Assembly (NCBI RefSeq): GCF_011397635.1
Contig: NC_064761.1
Coordinates: forward strand, 36,482,143 to 36,546,142
Direction of reading: 5' to 3'
DNA from: Epinephelus fuscoguttatus
Taxonomy: Eukaryota > Chordata > Actinopteri > Perciformes > Serranidae
Length of the DNA stretch: 64,000 nucleotides
Shown here: positions 39,061-64,000 of the stretch, one piece after another
Position numbering within the stretch: position 1 is the first letter of the stretch
How the letters are laid out: each line of letters begins with the position of its first letter
Translations under genes and position numbers: made by a program
The notes under the pieces: generated by a model
Seen by the model: only the letters and a program-made list of their open reading frames with translations
Database searches by the model: none
What the model was told of the DNA's origin: nothing

Positions 39061-40135
39061 TAGTAGTAGAAAGTATGCACTACATGAAATAGTAGTGCAT
39101 ACTTTCATTTCAAGAACACAGATGTTTAAAATATTATGCCAAAGAATGCTCATATTTAGTAGCTGCAGGCACATGGAAACAGGGTATTGTTAGCACATGA
39201 ATGGTAATGAATAATAATTAATCAATTTCCCTACAGGGATGATAAAGTACATTGAATCGTATCGTATCATATCGTAATCAGGGCAGATACTAACAGTACA
39301 AAAGTAAAAAGCTGCTGGTCCTCAGGTATTTTCACATGACCTTATCTGCCCCCATCAAACATGTTTGGACACCCCTGAGTTACAATGTAAGAGATCGAAC
39401 TGGAACTGGAGATGTCACTGATTTCACTGTACTGGCAAAAGTCAACTGCATATTTGTAAAATTGTCAATATTATACATGCTTGAAACTAATGTGTTTGTC
39501 AGTTGTTACTAAAGAGGTGGTAGTAATTTATATTTTACTCAGAAGCAAGCAAACAGCAAAAGAGACTTTTTATCTAAAACATTTTATTTTGATAAAAAGG
39601 TGTTAGTTGTTCAATTGTGTCAGTTCAGCATGAAGTATAAAAATCTCGTACCAACTGACAGATGCTGATGCTCAGTTCACTACACACAGCATTTCTGATT
39701 AAGGCTCATGGTCGTTCTCACACACACACCAGCATTTCTTCTTTTTGTAATACGCAGATTTCTATTCATGTATTTGGTTAATTCTAAAGTAGGCTCACTT
39801 GTTGGATGAAGAAAGTAGAGAATTTTGAACAGGTTCTTAGGTTCTCACAGACCTGCCTCTCTCTACGTACATGTGAGATGCAAACATAGGCTACACCCAC
39901 ACTTATACGCTTTCATTTTAATACGGCGGTTTTGGGGGTTTCAATATGTCAGAGTAGTGTAGGCACTAGGCGTATGCAGCAATAGAGATGCGTTTTAAAT
40001 GAAAACGTGTTTGTGTGGATGTAACGTTTGTGCAAAGAGAGTGCTACATGTACTCATATCTGGTGCATAGATCATGAATGAAGGGAGAAGTGCAGCTTTT
40101 AATTCACATTTGTGGCACAACTTGGTGAGAGGAGT
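39061..40135. other. 3' flank of aldh9a1 copy 1
   Basis: Contains a LINE-like tail near 39225-39285 (TTTCCCTACAGGGATGATAAAGT, then TCGTA repeats). From about 39440 on it is similar to the 3' flank of copy 2 (48900-49850), so this part belongs to the duplicated block. AATAAA on the minus strand at 39583-39588 is a candidate transcript end for copy 1. Confidence 0.5.
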
Positions 40136-46495
<6,360 letters not shown>

Positions 46496-46652
46496 TTAAC
46501 TAACATTTAGGACAAGTGAGTCAAACTGCTCGCTCTTACCGTTACCTAACTGTCTGCACCACTGTAGTGCTATTAGCTAAACTAGCATGAGACACGACAG
46601 AATGCGCAGGTAAATTTAAACAGATATGCACAAAAAGGAAATTAGGCTTTAC

Positions 46653-46740
46653 CGTTGTTGTTTCAGCAGACGGACTGGAAAGTGTCGATGGAGAGGTCGC
46701 ATAAAAGGAACCTTTCACGCCCCGTTAACCAGTCAGGACA
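46653..46740 (-). other. Probable noncoding first exon of aldh9a1 copy 1
   Basis: A donor (AACAACG|GTAAAG) at 46653 pairs with the acceptor CCTGCAG at 46459, 20 bases upstream of the ATG. The matching site is conserved in copy 2 (57285). The outer end of the exon is a guess. Confidence 0.5.
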
Positions 46741-47680
46741 CGCCTCCTGCTGCTGCCACCTAAGATTTTAACTGCGCCTATAGACAGTGGATTACGCCTT
46801 AAAGGGCAACACACACGGAAAATTACCAAATGTCGCGAGTATTGGAGGCCCTGTGTCCTGGAATTGCTATGGTAAAATGATTCGATATTAAAGTAAACTT
46901 TAAACACCTACTTTACTTCAAATGTATGGTAAAACTATTATCTAATAATTTCAATTGACTCGCTATTATTATGTTGATTAATGGACACAACATTATAGAG
47001 CTCCTAAGTTGCGTGTTTCTGGTACATGGGACTTTAAAAATCGATTTCTCATAATGTATTTCAATGGCTAGATGAAAATTATTTTCTGGTCCCGTTTGAA
47101 TTGTGCCATAAATTTCACATATGTTGTTTGTGAATTTTTTATATATTTTTTCGTGCAAAGAAGGCTACAATTTAGCGGGAAGAAGTTTGATACTGTTTGG
47201 TTTTGTGTGAGAGCGCTTTGTGGACTACAGCTCTTCGCTGCTCTCGACGCGTATGATATACATCACCACTCGCACTCGGAACATGGCTGTGTCTCTTGTA
47301 CACTTCACCGCCTTCTTCCAAGGAGAGGACAAAAGCCTTAAGCATGGCGAAAACCACTACAAGTCTGGACATGTGGAAAGTTTCAGTGGGGAGATTTTTG
47401 GTGATCTGATAGCTCCATACATCGTGGCAGAAGACGCAGCAGCAGCACTGTGAGGTGAAAAGTGGAGGGAAAAACTGAAGAATCATACAATAAACTGTCA
47501 AACTCTTAACATGAAAAAATATTATTTAGACCGACACAAAACATTTGTGTAATCCCAGGCATTTAATGACTGGGACCAGAAAATAATAATTTCCTCTCCA
47601 TTGACTCCCATTCATATTTTCCAAGCCTAGAGGTCCGATGGGGGTCTACCGGAAGGGGCGTGACTTACGAGCTCTCTGAC
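46741..47680. other. Spacer between the aldh9a1 copies, with a possible transposon protein fragment
   Basis: Near 47330-47390 the plus strand reads HGENHYKSGHVESFSGEIFG. It recalls the ENH..SGHVESF segment just before SWIM-type zinc fingers in some fish transposon-derived proteins. This is recalled resemblance only; no longer domain remains. Confidence 0.25.
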
Positions 47681-48039
47681 GTCATGGTGAAGCTGACCTT
47701 TGACCTTTTGGATATAAAATGCCATCACGTCATCATTTTATATCCAGTTCGACATTTCTTTGAAGTTTTGCCATAATTAGCATATGAATTAATTTGGTCA
47801 CAGTGACCTTTGATCACCAAATTCTAATCAGTTAATTCTTGAGTTCAAGCGGACATTTGTGCCAAATTTGAGGAAATTCCCTCAACGCATTCTTGAGATA
47901 TTGTGTTCACAACAATAAGACCAGCTCAATGTCACAGTGACCTTGACTTTCAAAATCTAATCAGTTCATTGTTAAGTTTGTGCCAAATTTAAAGAAATTC
48001 TTTCCATTTTATGCTATTAGACATTTGTGTGAAATCAGA

Positions 48040-48310
48040 ATTAGAATCGGTTTTATTGCCAAGTAGGTTTTCACATACAAGGAATTTGGCTTGGTGTATT
48101 GGCGCATAACAAAGAGTATAAAATATATAAAAATAATATAAAGTAAAAGTATAAAAAGGAAATAGTATTAACAATTAAAAATAAAATCTGAGTACAAATA
48201 ACAATAATAATAGTAACATAAAAAATATGTACACTGTAAATATGAATAGGGTGCCCATGTGTGCAATTAACAGTTGTGCAAAGTACGGCTGTGCAAGTTT
48301 AACTGTATGC
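48040..48310. mobile_element. Retroelement 3' tail inserted in array 2
   Basis: AATCGGTTTTATTGCCAAGT and TTTCACATACAAGGAATTTG are a common fish retroelement end, followed by A-rich DNA. Array 2 sequence continues on both sides, so this is an insertion. Class not decided. Confidence 0.5.
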
Positions 48311-48361
48311 AAATTTCAGTATAAGTATGAATTCTGAGTTTGGCCAAAAACATGTTTTGTG

Positions 48362-48376
48362 AGGTCACTGTGACCT
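48362..48376. promoter_or_regulatory. Perfect consensus estrogen-response-element sequence
   Basis: AGGTCA, 3-base spacer CTG, TGACCT: the exact palindromic half-sites bound by estrogen receptors. It is part of array 2, about 1.5 kb beyond the end of the copy 2 coding sequence and 1.9 kb upstream of copy 1. Sequence match only; no sign of use. Confidence 0.5.
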
Positions 48377-49850
48377 TGATCTTTGACATTCAACCACCAA
48401 ATTCTAATCAGTTCATTCTTGAGTCCACCTGGACATTTGTGCCAAATCTTATGAAAGTCCTCCAAGGCATTAGAGATACTGCGTGCACAACAACGAGAGG
48501 GGTGCAAGTACAGATGACCTTGACTTTTGCCAAGCAAAAAATCCAGTCAGCTCCTCGAGCATGAGTGGATGTTTGTGCCAAATAAAAATATTCCCTCAAG
48601 ACATTCTTGAGATATTACGTGCATGAGAATTTGACCGATGAGGTCACAGTGACTTTGACCAACAAAATCTTATTAGTTCATTGTTAGGTCCAAGTGGACG
48701 TTTGTGCCAAGTTTGAAGAATTTCCCTGAGTGTTCTTGAGATATCGCATTCAAGAGAATAAAAAAGGACGGACGGATGGACAGACCTCCTCCTGCCACGG
48801 CTATTGCCAACACGGCGGCATAAAAATAAATCAGGAGGGGTAACAAATGTTGTTGAGCGGTGACATATTACTGATATATTATTGTACTGGAAAAATTTAA
48901 ATGGAGCCCATCAGCCACTGGATGTTTGTAGAAATGTGATTATAAATGCTTGTTTGTCAGTTATTACTAAAAAAGTGGTAGTGAACTATCTTTACAGTCA
49001 ATTAATCTTCAGATTCAGAAGCAACAAGCAAACTTTGAATCTAACATATTTAGCTGCTCAACAGTGTCATTTACTTGGATAATGCTAAACTAGGCTCACT
49101 TGTTGGGTGAAGAAAGTAGAGAACTGTGAACAGGAATACTTCCTCAGTTCTTACTGACCGGCTTCTGCAAGTACACATGTATGACACAAACACAGAGTAC
49201 ATCCACACTGATACGTTTTTATTTTAAAACAGTGTTTGAAAGTGAAAATGTTCTTTGTACATACAGACATTGTAGCACCATTTCAGAAATAATCTCCGTC
49301 CATACTAGCGTGCATGAAATAGCATGTCACATGACCATCCACGCACACTGGGCATGCATGTGCTGGTGTAAACAGGAAGTATATCATCTAGTTGGTTGCA
49401 GACAAGAGAACAGCAATGGTGACAAGTAAGACACGATTTTTTTTGCTTGGTGGACAAAATGGAATTATTACCTAAAGTAACACAAGTCAAGGTGGCAGAA
49501 AACAGATTGAGAGTCGTTGCAAAGCAAATACAGCATAACTGATAAGATCCAATCAGGAGGCACGTGGGTGTCTATGTCATCATTTTCAAAAGTCCCAGTT
49601 TACGTACGTCCGGACTAAAACACAATCCCAGCATTTTCAAACTAAAACAAGCTCAGCCACATCTTAAAAATTCTCTGTTTTAGGGGTAAACATAACAATA
49701 GCTAATGAATTTTAACATAAAAACGTACTGGTGTGGGTGTAGTGTTCGTGAAAGAAGAGAGAGCTACGTGTACTCAGATCTGGTGCATAGATCATGAATG
49801 AAGGTAGAGGTGCAGCTTTTAATTCACAGCTGTGGCACAACTTGGTGAGT

Positions 49851-57107
<7,257 letters not shown>

Positions 57108-57284
57108 TTTAAAAAGAGGCAGTGGACCTGCAGGGACACGAAGCGTTACAGCAAAGTTACTTGTAACAGCTAATATTAAAGACAAGTACAATGCACATAA
57201 CTAAACAAGCACGAGGAAAAGCAGCACACCAGACCAGTAGATACATTTGAACATGGACTACAGAGGAAAAAACGTCAACCTTAC

Positions 57285-57345
57285 CGTTAATGCGTCAGCA
57301 CACAGACTGGATAGTGTTGACACAGAGGCAGAGAAAATATAATTT
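57285..57345 (-). other. Probable noncoding first exon of aldh9a1 copy 2
   Basis: A donor (TTAACG|GTAAGG) at 57285 is placed as in copy 1, and the acceptor CCTGCAG lies just upstream of the ATG near 57128. The outer end is inferred. Confidence 0.45.
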
Positions 57346-58849
57346 CACCTCCTCCCTCCAGTTGGACTTTGGAGCAAAGTCGGAAAAGCATTGAAATCTA
57401 GCATCTACAAGCATACACGTTGGGGTTTTCGTTTGATTTCATTAACTGTCCTTTTTTTCCGAATTCCATGTTCAATGTCCCAGTTTTTAAACTGGGAAGC
57501 GCTCCGTTCGGAGGTTACGTGGTTCGGAACTCCGAGTTCCGACTCCCAGTGTGACTGTAACGCACCACAAGGCGCGGGGGTCCTGAGAGGAGCTGGTAGC
57601 TGTGCCTGTGCTGTGGCGGTAACCACAGTGATCACATCCAGCTGTCTAATGACTGAGCTGGTGATTTTTCTGCCACATGAAGCCAGAGAAGAAAGAAAAA
57701 TAATCACAACGGGTTTTTATTTTTATTTTTTTCAAGAACCAAAATATGTAAATATCCTATGCCTGTTGCATGTTGACTTTCCCAGATGTGGCAAATATTT
57801 GTTTTGTAATGTTGAGTAGCTAGTGTGACAATAATAAGAAGGCATTTGGACTCACCTGAAGTAGGCTAAATGTAAAATAACAGCATTCTAGTGGACAAAC
57901 TGGCCCAGTGCCTGTTTCCACTGTAGTGAATGAACCACTAAGCGTTTTCTTGCACACGCATACCTTTGTGATTACTTGCAATGTATTCTTCGGATCTTCG
58001 GTGGTGTTAGTTGACAGAAACCTATTTATTTACTAGATTAATTTCTTATGTTTTAACATTGTGTGTTGCGGTAAGAAACGTAACACCTCCTGTGGTCCAA
58101 AACACACCGTTCCCCACACCTGTGTGTCTTTTGTACTTAATTGATTGACGTGACCCATCACCAATTCTAAAAACCTTGACTGCCCCCTTGTGGTGTGGCA
58201 GCAAACAAAAAACACCCATATTGGCTCCAACATTATGTTTATAATCATTTACATGAAGGCACGAGTGTGAATCATTTCAGTTTTATTTTATTATTAATTT
58301 TTGCACATAGCTTCTTTGCTTTTGTTTGTCAGAATACAGTTAAAGTTTTTGTGCTGAGATTCTTCATCCTGCTGAGATCAGCAAATGTTTAAATAAAACA
58401 TATGCAGAAGGCATGAAGTTTTGGTGCATGATTGACATACCAGACAAATAACAGTTTGATCATGTATGGCTAGTGTTGATCAGGTAGGCCTTTGTTTACC
58501 AATGTTCATTCAGTCAGAAAACTGTAAAACTACATTATACATATATATATATATTAGTTATTTGTGTAAATACATATATACATATATATATATATATGTA
58601 TGTATTTACACAAATAACTAATTGAGTTGGAATCATTTGCTGACAGCTTGGGCCCCCCCAGTTAAAAAATCCCATCTTACCCCTGGTCTAGTCATGTGAC
58701 AGCTGACAATGCTTCAAATGCTGCTGCGAAGAAGCGCATATTCTTAAACATGGATGTTTCACTTATATCTTCAACACGGCAACGCAGAATATCTGTACAA
58801 TCAGCATGGGTTCAAGGTGGACACTCAAGATTAGTGTCACTAAGTCAGA
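57346..58849. other. Upstream of aldh9a1 copy 2, no gene
   Basis: Probable promoter side of copy 2, without a defined motif. Contains a long AT-rich palindrome at 58553-58622. Short open frames show no family resemblance. Confidence 0.35.
58553..58622. repeat. 70-bp AT-rich palindrome
   Basis: The left arm ATTAGTTATTTGTGTAAATA is mirrored exactly by the right arm TATTTACACAAATAACTAAT. The centre is (AT)-rich with alternating TATATA. It can form a hairpin or cruciform with almost no loop. Confidence 0.85.
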
Positions 58850-59940
58850 GTCCAACCAAATGTCTCCCCTTCTGTTCCTAAGATATGACGCTGAGTAATG
58901 TCCAGAAAAATGTTTTATGCAGAATATTATGATGTCACAGTGAAACTGACCTTTGACCTTTTGGATACAAAATGTCATTACTTCATGATCTTATTCTGTT
59001 AGACATTTGTGTGAAACTTTGTGATAATTAACACATGAATTCCTGAGTTTTGCCCAAAAACATTGTTTTGTAAGGTCACAGTGGCCTTGACCTTTGACAA
59101 CCAAATTCTAATCAGTTCATCCCTGCATCCAAGTGGATGTTTGTGCCAAATTTGAGGAAGTTCCTTCATGGTGTTTTGAGATATTTGCAAGAATGAGATG
59201 GACGCAAGATCACAGTGACCTTGCCCTTTGACCACCAAATTAAAATCAGTTCATCGCTGAGTTGAAGTGAATTTTGTACCAAATTTGAAGAAATTCCCTA
59301 AAGGTGTTCTATCTAGATATCGCATTCACAAGAATGAGACGGACGCAAGGTCACCGTGGCCTTGACCTTTGATGACAAAATTCTAATCAGTTCTTCCCTG
59401 CATCTAAATGGATGTTTGTGCCAAATTTGAGGAAGTTCCCTTGAGGCATTTTGAGATATTCCATTCACAAAAATGAGATGGACTCATGGTCACAGTGACC
59501 TTGCCCTTTGACTTGTGACCACCAAATTCAAATCAGTTCATCGCTGAGTTCAAGTGAATGTTTGTGCCACATCTGAAGCAATTCCCTAAAGGTGTTTCAT
59601 TTCATTCACAAGAATGAGATGGGCGCAAGGTCACAGTGGCCTTGACCTTTGACAGCCAGAATCTAATCAGCATCCAAGTGAACATTTGTGCCAAATTTGA
59701 GATAGTTCCTTTAAGACGTTTTGAGATATCGATGGATGCAAGATCACAGTGACCTTGCCTTCTGACCCTTGAAATCTAATCAGTTCATCGTTGAGTCCAA
59801 GCGGACATGTGCAAAATTTGAAGAAATTCCCTCAAGGCGTTCTTGAAATATCATGTACATGAGAATAGGATGGACGGACAGACGGATAACCTGAAAATAA
59901 TTTCTCCGGCCATGGCTATCTCTGGTGTGGACACATAAAA
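58850..59940 (+). repeat. Array 3 of the TGACCTTTGACC repeat family (between aldh9a1 copy 2 and tmco1)
   Basis: About seven units of roughly 120-150 bp sharing CAAATTCTAATCAGTTCATC, GGATGTTTGTGCCAAATTTG and a block like AAGGTCACAGTGGCCTTGAC. A perfect DR1 (TGACCTTTGACCT) is at 58947-58959, and several near-palindromic AGGTCACAGTGGCCT or AGATCACAGTGACCT copies follow. It ends GATGGACGGACAGACGGATA. Same orientation as arrays 1 and 2. Confidence 0.8.
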
Positions 59941-59973
59941 ATGAAAAACATGACTAAAGAGTAACCATAAAAC

Positions 59974-59979
59974 TTTATT
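59974..59979 (-). promoter_or_regulatory. Candidate tmco1 polyadenylation signal
   Basis: AATAAA on the minus strand about 370 bases past the tmco1 stop codon; the 3' UTR would span roughly 59955-60350. Confidence 0.55.
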
Positions 59980-60350
59980 AATATGTAAGAAATAAGGATA
60001 CAAACAATGACATCCAATAATACTGACAAACGGATCAGAGGTTACCGTGCCAATTAAAATCCTTAAACAATGTATGGCATGTGCTGAATACAAGGTAGAC
60101 ATTCGTATCCTTTGGTAATCAACATAATTAAGAACCGATTTTCTTTCTCTAATTTCTAAGTGAGACAATTAAAGTTAAATAAACTAAACACGAGGGAGAA
60201 ATCCAAACAGAAAGTAGTGATACAGTAGCTGCAACAGATAATGCTTTTGGCTCCAGCACTGCAGAATCAGTTCTGTCTGTGCTCTGTTGAGGGAGCCATG
60301 GCTGCACACGGTCACAGTGCAGGAACAGCGCTTATGAGCCCGTCTGGTGA

Positions 60351-63300
60351 TTAGGAGAACTTGGCTGCTTGGGGAGGAGGTCCCAGGAAGCCTCCAGCCT
60401 GTTTAGTTGCCGCTCTGGAGGGTGCAAGACCGAGCATCTTCTGAATGTTCTGGAGAAGAGACGCAGCACAAAACACTCTCAAAACGGAGAAAACAAAACA
60501 GTTTATCTTCTGATTTAGGAAGCATGAGGGGGACTGCTGTCTGACGGCTCTGTAGCACCCACTAGTGGTGGGTGGCTGCTTGACAGTTAAGCCGCCTTGT
60601 ACATGAATAAAACACTAATTGGTTTAACCGACTAATATTTCTGGTGCTGACTAGCAAGGGGGCGGACGTTTAACCAATCAGAAATTTAACCAAGAACAAA
60701 AGAGCCTAAGTATCGAATGACAATGGCAGAGAAATGTATAGCCTGTGTCATTTTACTATTGGGAATAAGAGACTGGCGTTTCCTTCAATAAAAAACACCT
60801 TGAATTTCCTCTAATACAGCACAGAACTGTCCAGTGACATACAGTCAAAGGCTTCAACCTCACATGTGAAGACGTTACCTGTCTGATGGACATGGTGCAG
60901 AGGATGTAGAGGAAGATAAAGGAGCAGTCGGTGTAATCCTCGCCCAGCAGGTTGCGATGTGAAAGACCCTGGATGTAGGACAGCGGCACGAACGGCAATT
61001 TGGCCACAACTCTTCCATCGAAGCTGAAAACAACAAACAAAAAAGAAGAGATGGATGAAGAGATGAGAGCTCGTAGGCACAATTGTTATATTCTATTTAC
61101 GTCGTTTTTTTTATATTAAAAGAGGAAGATCTCGCATCAACCCGATGTCACTACGTGTAACTTACATGGAGTTGAACATGCCCATCAAAGCTGTGAAGCA
61201 GAAGCCAATGGCGAACATGGACTTCATGCGAACCTACAAAAAAAACACACAAGATTAAAAATGGAAATTGAAATTTGGTGACACTTGACTTGATTTTGGC
61301 TTTACCAACATTCAAATATCACAGTATTGTTTAATATTAAACATATAAAGTGAAGGTAAGCCTGTTATACACAATATCTATTCTAAACTACATTAAGAAA
61401 TGACGATCACGAACACAATCTTATTTATATGACAGTTGATGGATTTGAAGCCTGAACATTACAAATGTCTCTCACCATAGACAAGTCTCTGTTGTTGTTC
61501 TTCAGTTTCTCTTCCTGTCTTTCTGTAAGACATTCAGAAGCAGAGGTCACGTGTTACAGAACACCGTCAGTGTGAGAAAAAAAGGAAAAGGGCATTTCAT
61601 AGACGCAGAGAACTTATGTCTTCTTACCAATTTTTTTCTTCTGTTGACGTCCTGCAGATTCTGTGATGGTTTCCTTTTTCTTTTCAACTAATATCAAACA
61701 AGCAACAGAGAATGCATCAAACAGTCCAAAGAGACACAATCAATGCAGAATTCACACGAGCCACTTACGTTTTTTGCTCTGTTTTTCCACTTCAGCCTTT
61801 AGCCTCTTGTACTTTTCAGTGCGATACACTAAAACCCAGGTAATCCCTGAGGAGACAATCAGGACAAGATGTTTTGTCAGACATCTCCAGTGTCTAATAT
61901 TTTATTTATTGCATCAGCAGACATTTCTGTGACTGTTGTGTCGATACGCAGTTTCTCAGATTTCACAGAAAAGTTACTGTATCATCAAACATACTGAAAA
62001 CATAACGTTTAATTACACACACTGTCATTGAGAAGTTTATACACACTGCACACTCCTAGTGCGACACTGTCATCCCAGAGTTGTGTGTAAGTGATGCCAA
62101 TAAAGAGTGGTGATCAACCTGAGGCAAATTAGAAACTGTAACTAGTTTGTTTTCTGTCAAAGCAGATTTAAAAGTCAGACGATAAACTGCACTTAATTTA
62201 CAATCTAAACTTGTGGAAATTCAAATGCAATAGACAATCATGAATCCTAAATGACAGGGATATTGATGGTCTGATTTTCTGCAGCTGAACTTTTGAAGTG
62301 AGGTCTTGTAATTTTCCACTGCATCTGGGTAGCAAGAAGAGGGAGGATTAAAAAAACACTTTTTATCAAGCTACAAACCAAGTTTTATGGAGGTGGCAAA
62401 CCTCCACCCTAGCCTGACAAATTAATGAGCATGAGTTTGCAGATTCGCCTGGTTCCCAGGTTAGGAACACCCTATTCTGAGAACTCTGAGAACGGAGAGT
62501 TAATTCCTACAGTCAAAGTCATATTAACTTAACTAAAATAAAACTACAACTGTTGGACCAATTTATTTATATACTATGCTTATGTTTTATCTTTGTCCCA
62601 AACTATAGAGCTTCTGGGCCTACATTTTTGGAACCTTAGCTGAAATTTTAAAAAAGGAATTGGACCGCCAGTGCTCATAACACTGTTTGACGTTCCAGAG
62701 GACCTCAATACTAAAGGCGCCGGACAAGTTGATATAGTGGCGTATGCATTTCTATTAGATTATCGAAAGATTTTGCTAGAATAGAAGTCCGCTGACCCCC
62801 CATTATCCTCTGTCTGGTTTAAAGACCTGTTGTTTTTTTTTCTCAAACTTGAGAAGATAAAATTCACTCTTAGGGGCTCTGAAGACGGTTTCTATAAGAA
62901 ATGGCAATTTATTTTAATAGCCTTCAAAATGTTATGTAATTGTACATTATTGCTATTCACTCTCAAGCACTGTTGCTCAAAAGACCTTCTCTTTTTTCCT
63001 TTCCTTTCTTTTATTTTATTTACTTATCCCCCTTTTTTCTACTGCAATTTTTAAAATATGGAATCAGTGTCACTGTGTGTTCAACCTGTATCTCTGTGGA
63101 CTTTCAAGGTAGGGGCAGGAGGAGATGGGGAGGGTGTGCAGTTATCCTTCAATGAAAAGCATCATTAAAAAAAAAATCCAATATCATGCATCCCCAATTT
63201 TAATGTAATCCAACCCTGTTTTTAACTATGTACCTTGTGTTTAGCTCTTCATTTCATTTTGTTTTTTTATGTCCTGTTTTTATTGTAAAGCACTTTGTAA

Positions 63301-63980
63301 CTGTGTTTTGCTGCTATATAAACAAAGTTTATTAGTATTTAATTGCTCTTATACAGTTCATAATTTACTTCTACTCTTACACTAGTTGCGTATACCCATT
63401 TTGTGATATAGTCTTATTTGTATCCTTTACTTCTCTATATTTAATGTACTTATTTCTGTCTTTGCACTGCTGCAATTCCTGAAGTCCCCTCTGGGGGTCA
63501 GTAAAGGTTATCTTATCATATCGTAACGAAAAACATACGTATATTCTCCTTTATTATGATGGGTCAAACCACGGATATTTTAGAGTCAAACGCAGAGGAC
63601 ATATTTCCAGAGCCAAAAAGTAAATAAACGAATAAACTTCTCGTAAGACTGTTATTGTGAAAGTATGACCGGAAGTTGTATCCCTTGCGCTGTCGAATGC
63701 TTTAGCTTCGTTGGCTAAATTCGCTGGCTAGCTAGCATAAGTAGCCGGTCCTCAAACCCACCAAAAGTAGCAATTAAACAAATTTAATAACGTAAACACT
63801 ATCTCCCTGATGTGTAATCCAGAATGGTGTAAAAATTAGCGTATCATTGTGTCTCTTTGACGGAAGTTAACGTGCTTTCCTGCTTAAGCTGTCAGGAGGA
63901 TTTCGCTCACCTTCGGCTAACAGCGCCGTACAGACAGAGATGAACACGATCAGGATCGTGTCTGCGAACATGGTGCTCAT
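60351..63980 (-). CDS. tmco1: tmco1, ER calcium load-activated channel / translocon factor
   Basis: Seven coding exons on the minus strand: 63911-63980, 61769-61846, 61628-61687, 61476-61522, 61166-61233, 60879-61023, 60351-60449. All GT-AG, 567 nt, 188 residues, the same length as human. It starts MSTMFADTILIVFISVCTAL (first membrane segment). A Lys/Glu-rich coiled coil follows (LKAEVEKQSKKLEKKKETIT; QEEKLKNNNRDLS), then MKSMFAIGFCFTALMGMFNS (membrane), GRVVAKLPFVPLSYIQGLSH, TDCSFIFLYILCTMSIRQ (membrane) and a tail with GGFLGPPP. TMCO1 belongs to the Oxa1-like EMC3/GET1 superfamily, sits in the ER membrane, and is reported both as a calcium-leak channel and as part of a multipass-protein translocon. 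The initiator ATG is 21 bases from the window end, so the promoter is outside. Confidence 0.97.
62560..63170 (+). pseudogene. L1/Tx1-type LINE 3' fragment in tmco1 intron 1
   Basis: Plus-strand frames read QTIELLGLHFWNLS, then LITLFDVPEDLNTKGAGQVD and LFFFLKLEKIKFTLRGSEDG followed by FYKKWQFI. These match, in order, the carboxy end of fish L1/Tx1 second proteins. Frameshifts and stops break it. Confidence 0.65.
63171..63540 (+). repeat. LINE tails in tmco1 intron 1
   Basis: TTGTAAAGCACTTTGTAACT with GCTATATAAACAAAGTTTAT (63285-63332) is an L2/Rex1-type 3' end. CCCCTCTGGGGGTCAGTAAA followed by ATCATATCGTAACG (63485-63530) is another retroelement tail type, also seen near 39225. Confidence 0.5.
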
Positions 63981-64000
63981 GGTGGCGGCGTCCCGTTTAC

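Larger units (their letters stand above)
47680..48830 (+). repeat. Array 2 of the TGACCTTTGACC repeat family (between the two aldh9a1 copies)
   Basis: Units share CAAATTCTAATCAGTTCATT, TTGTGCCAAATTTGA and CTTGAGATATTGTGTTCACAA with arrays 1 and 3. A perfect DR1 (TGACCTTTGACCT) is at 47694-47706 and a perfect palindrome AGGTCACTGTGACCT at 48362-48376. A LINE-like tail (48040-48310) interrupts it. It ends GACGGACGGATGGACAGACC. Confidence 0.8.

Overview
The window is nuclear DNA of a vertebrate, most likely a teleost fish. It holds large genes split by GT-AG introns and dense fish-type repeats: tRNA-derived SINEs, hAT, Tc1, Harbinger and TTAA-target elements, L2/Rex1 and L1/Tx1 LINE tails. The species is not named here; a spiny-rayed (percomorph) fish is a guess from the repeat types.

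Layout, left to right. (1) 1-20.5 kb, plus strand: the last four coding exons and long 3' UTR of pbx1 (PBC-class TALE homeobox). A 3.6 kb array of 36-bp units lies in the last intron, and an array of hairpin-forming repeats lies in the 3' UTR. (2) 20.5-30.4 kb: intergenic, with a 58-bp-type minisatellite, LINE fragments, a SINE and a hAT element nested in another hAT element. (3) 30.4-36.5 kb, minus strand: med8 (Mediator head subunit), seven coding exons, with four kinds of transposon in its introns. (4) 37.2-39.1 kb: an L2/Rex1-type LINE lacking part of its reverse transcriptase. (5) 39.4-57.4 kb, minus strand: two tandem, apparently intact copies of aldh9a1, each with 11 coding exons and 505 codons before the stop. 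(6) 59.9-64 kb, minus strand: complete coding sequence of tmco1 (188 residues).

The order pbx1 - aldh9a1 - tmco1 matches human chromosome 1q23-q24; med8 between them is a difference from human. The genes do not form an operon or a shared pathway: a transcription factor, a Mediator subunit, an aldehyde dehydrogenase pair and an ER calcium/translocon membrane protein.

The most interesting observations are: (a) the upstream aldh9a1 copy differs from its sister at positions that line the aldehyde channel in ALDH structures, including loss of two tryptophans, while its catalytic Cys and Glu are kept; (b) a repeat family in three arrays around the aldh9a1 copies carries nuclear-receptor-like sites, including a perfect palindromic estrogen-response-element sequence and two perfect DR1 sequences; (c) tandem near-palindromes occur in the pbx1 3' UTR; (d) skipping a 113-bp pbx1 exon recreates the short PBX1b tail.
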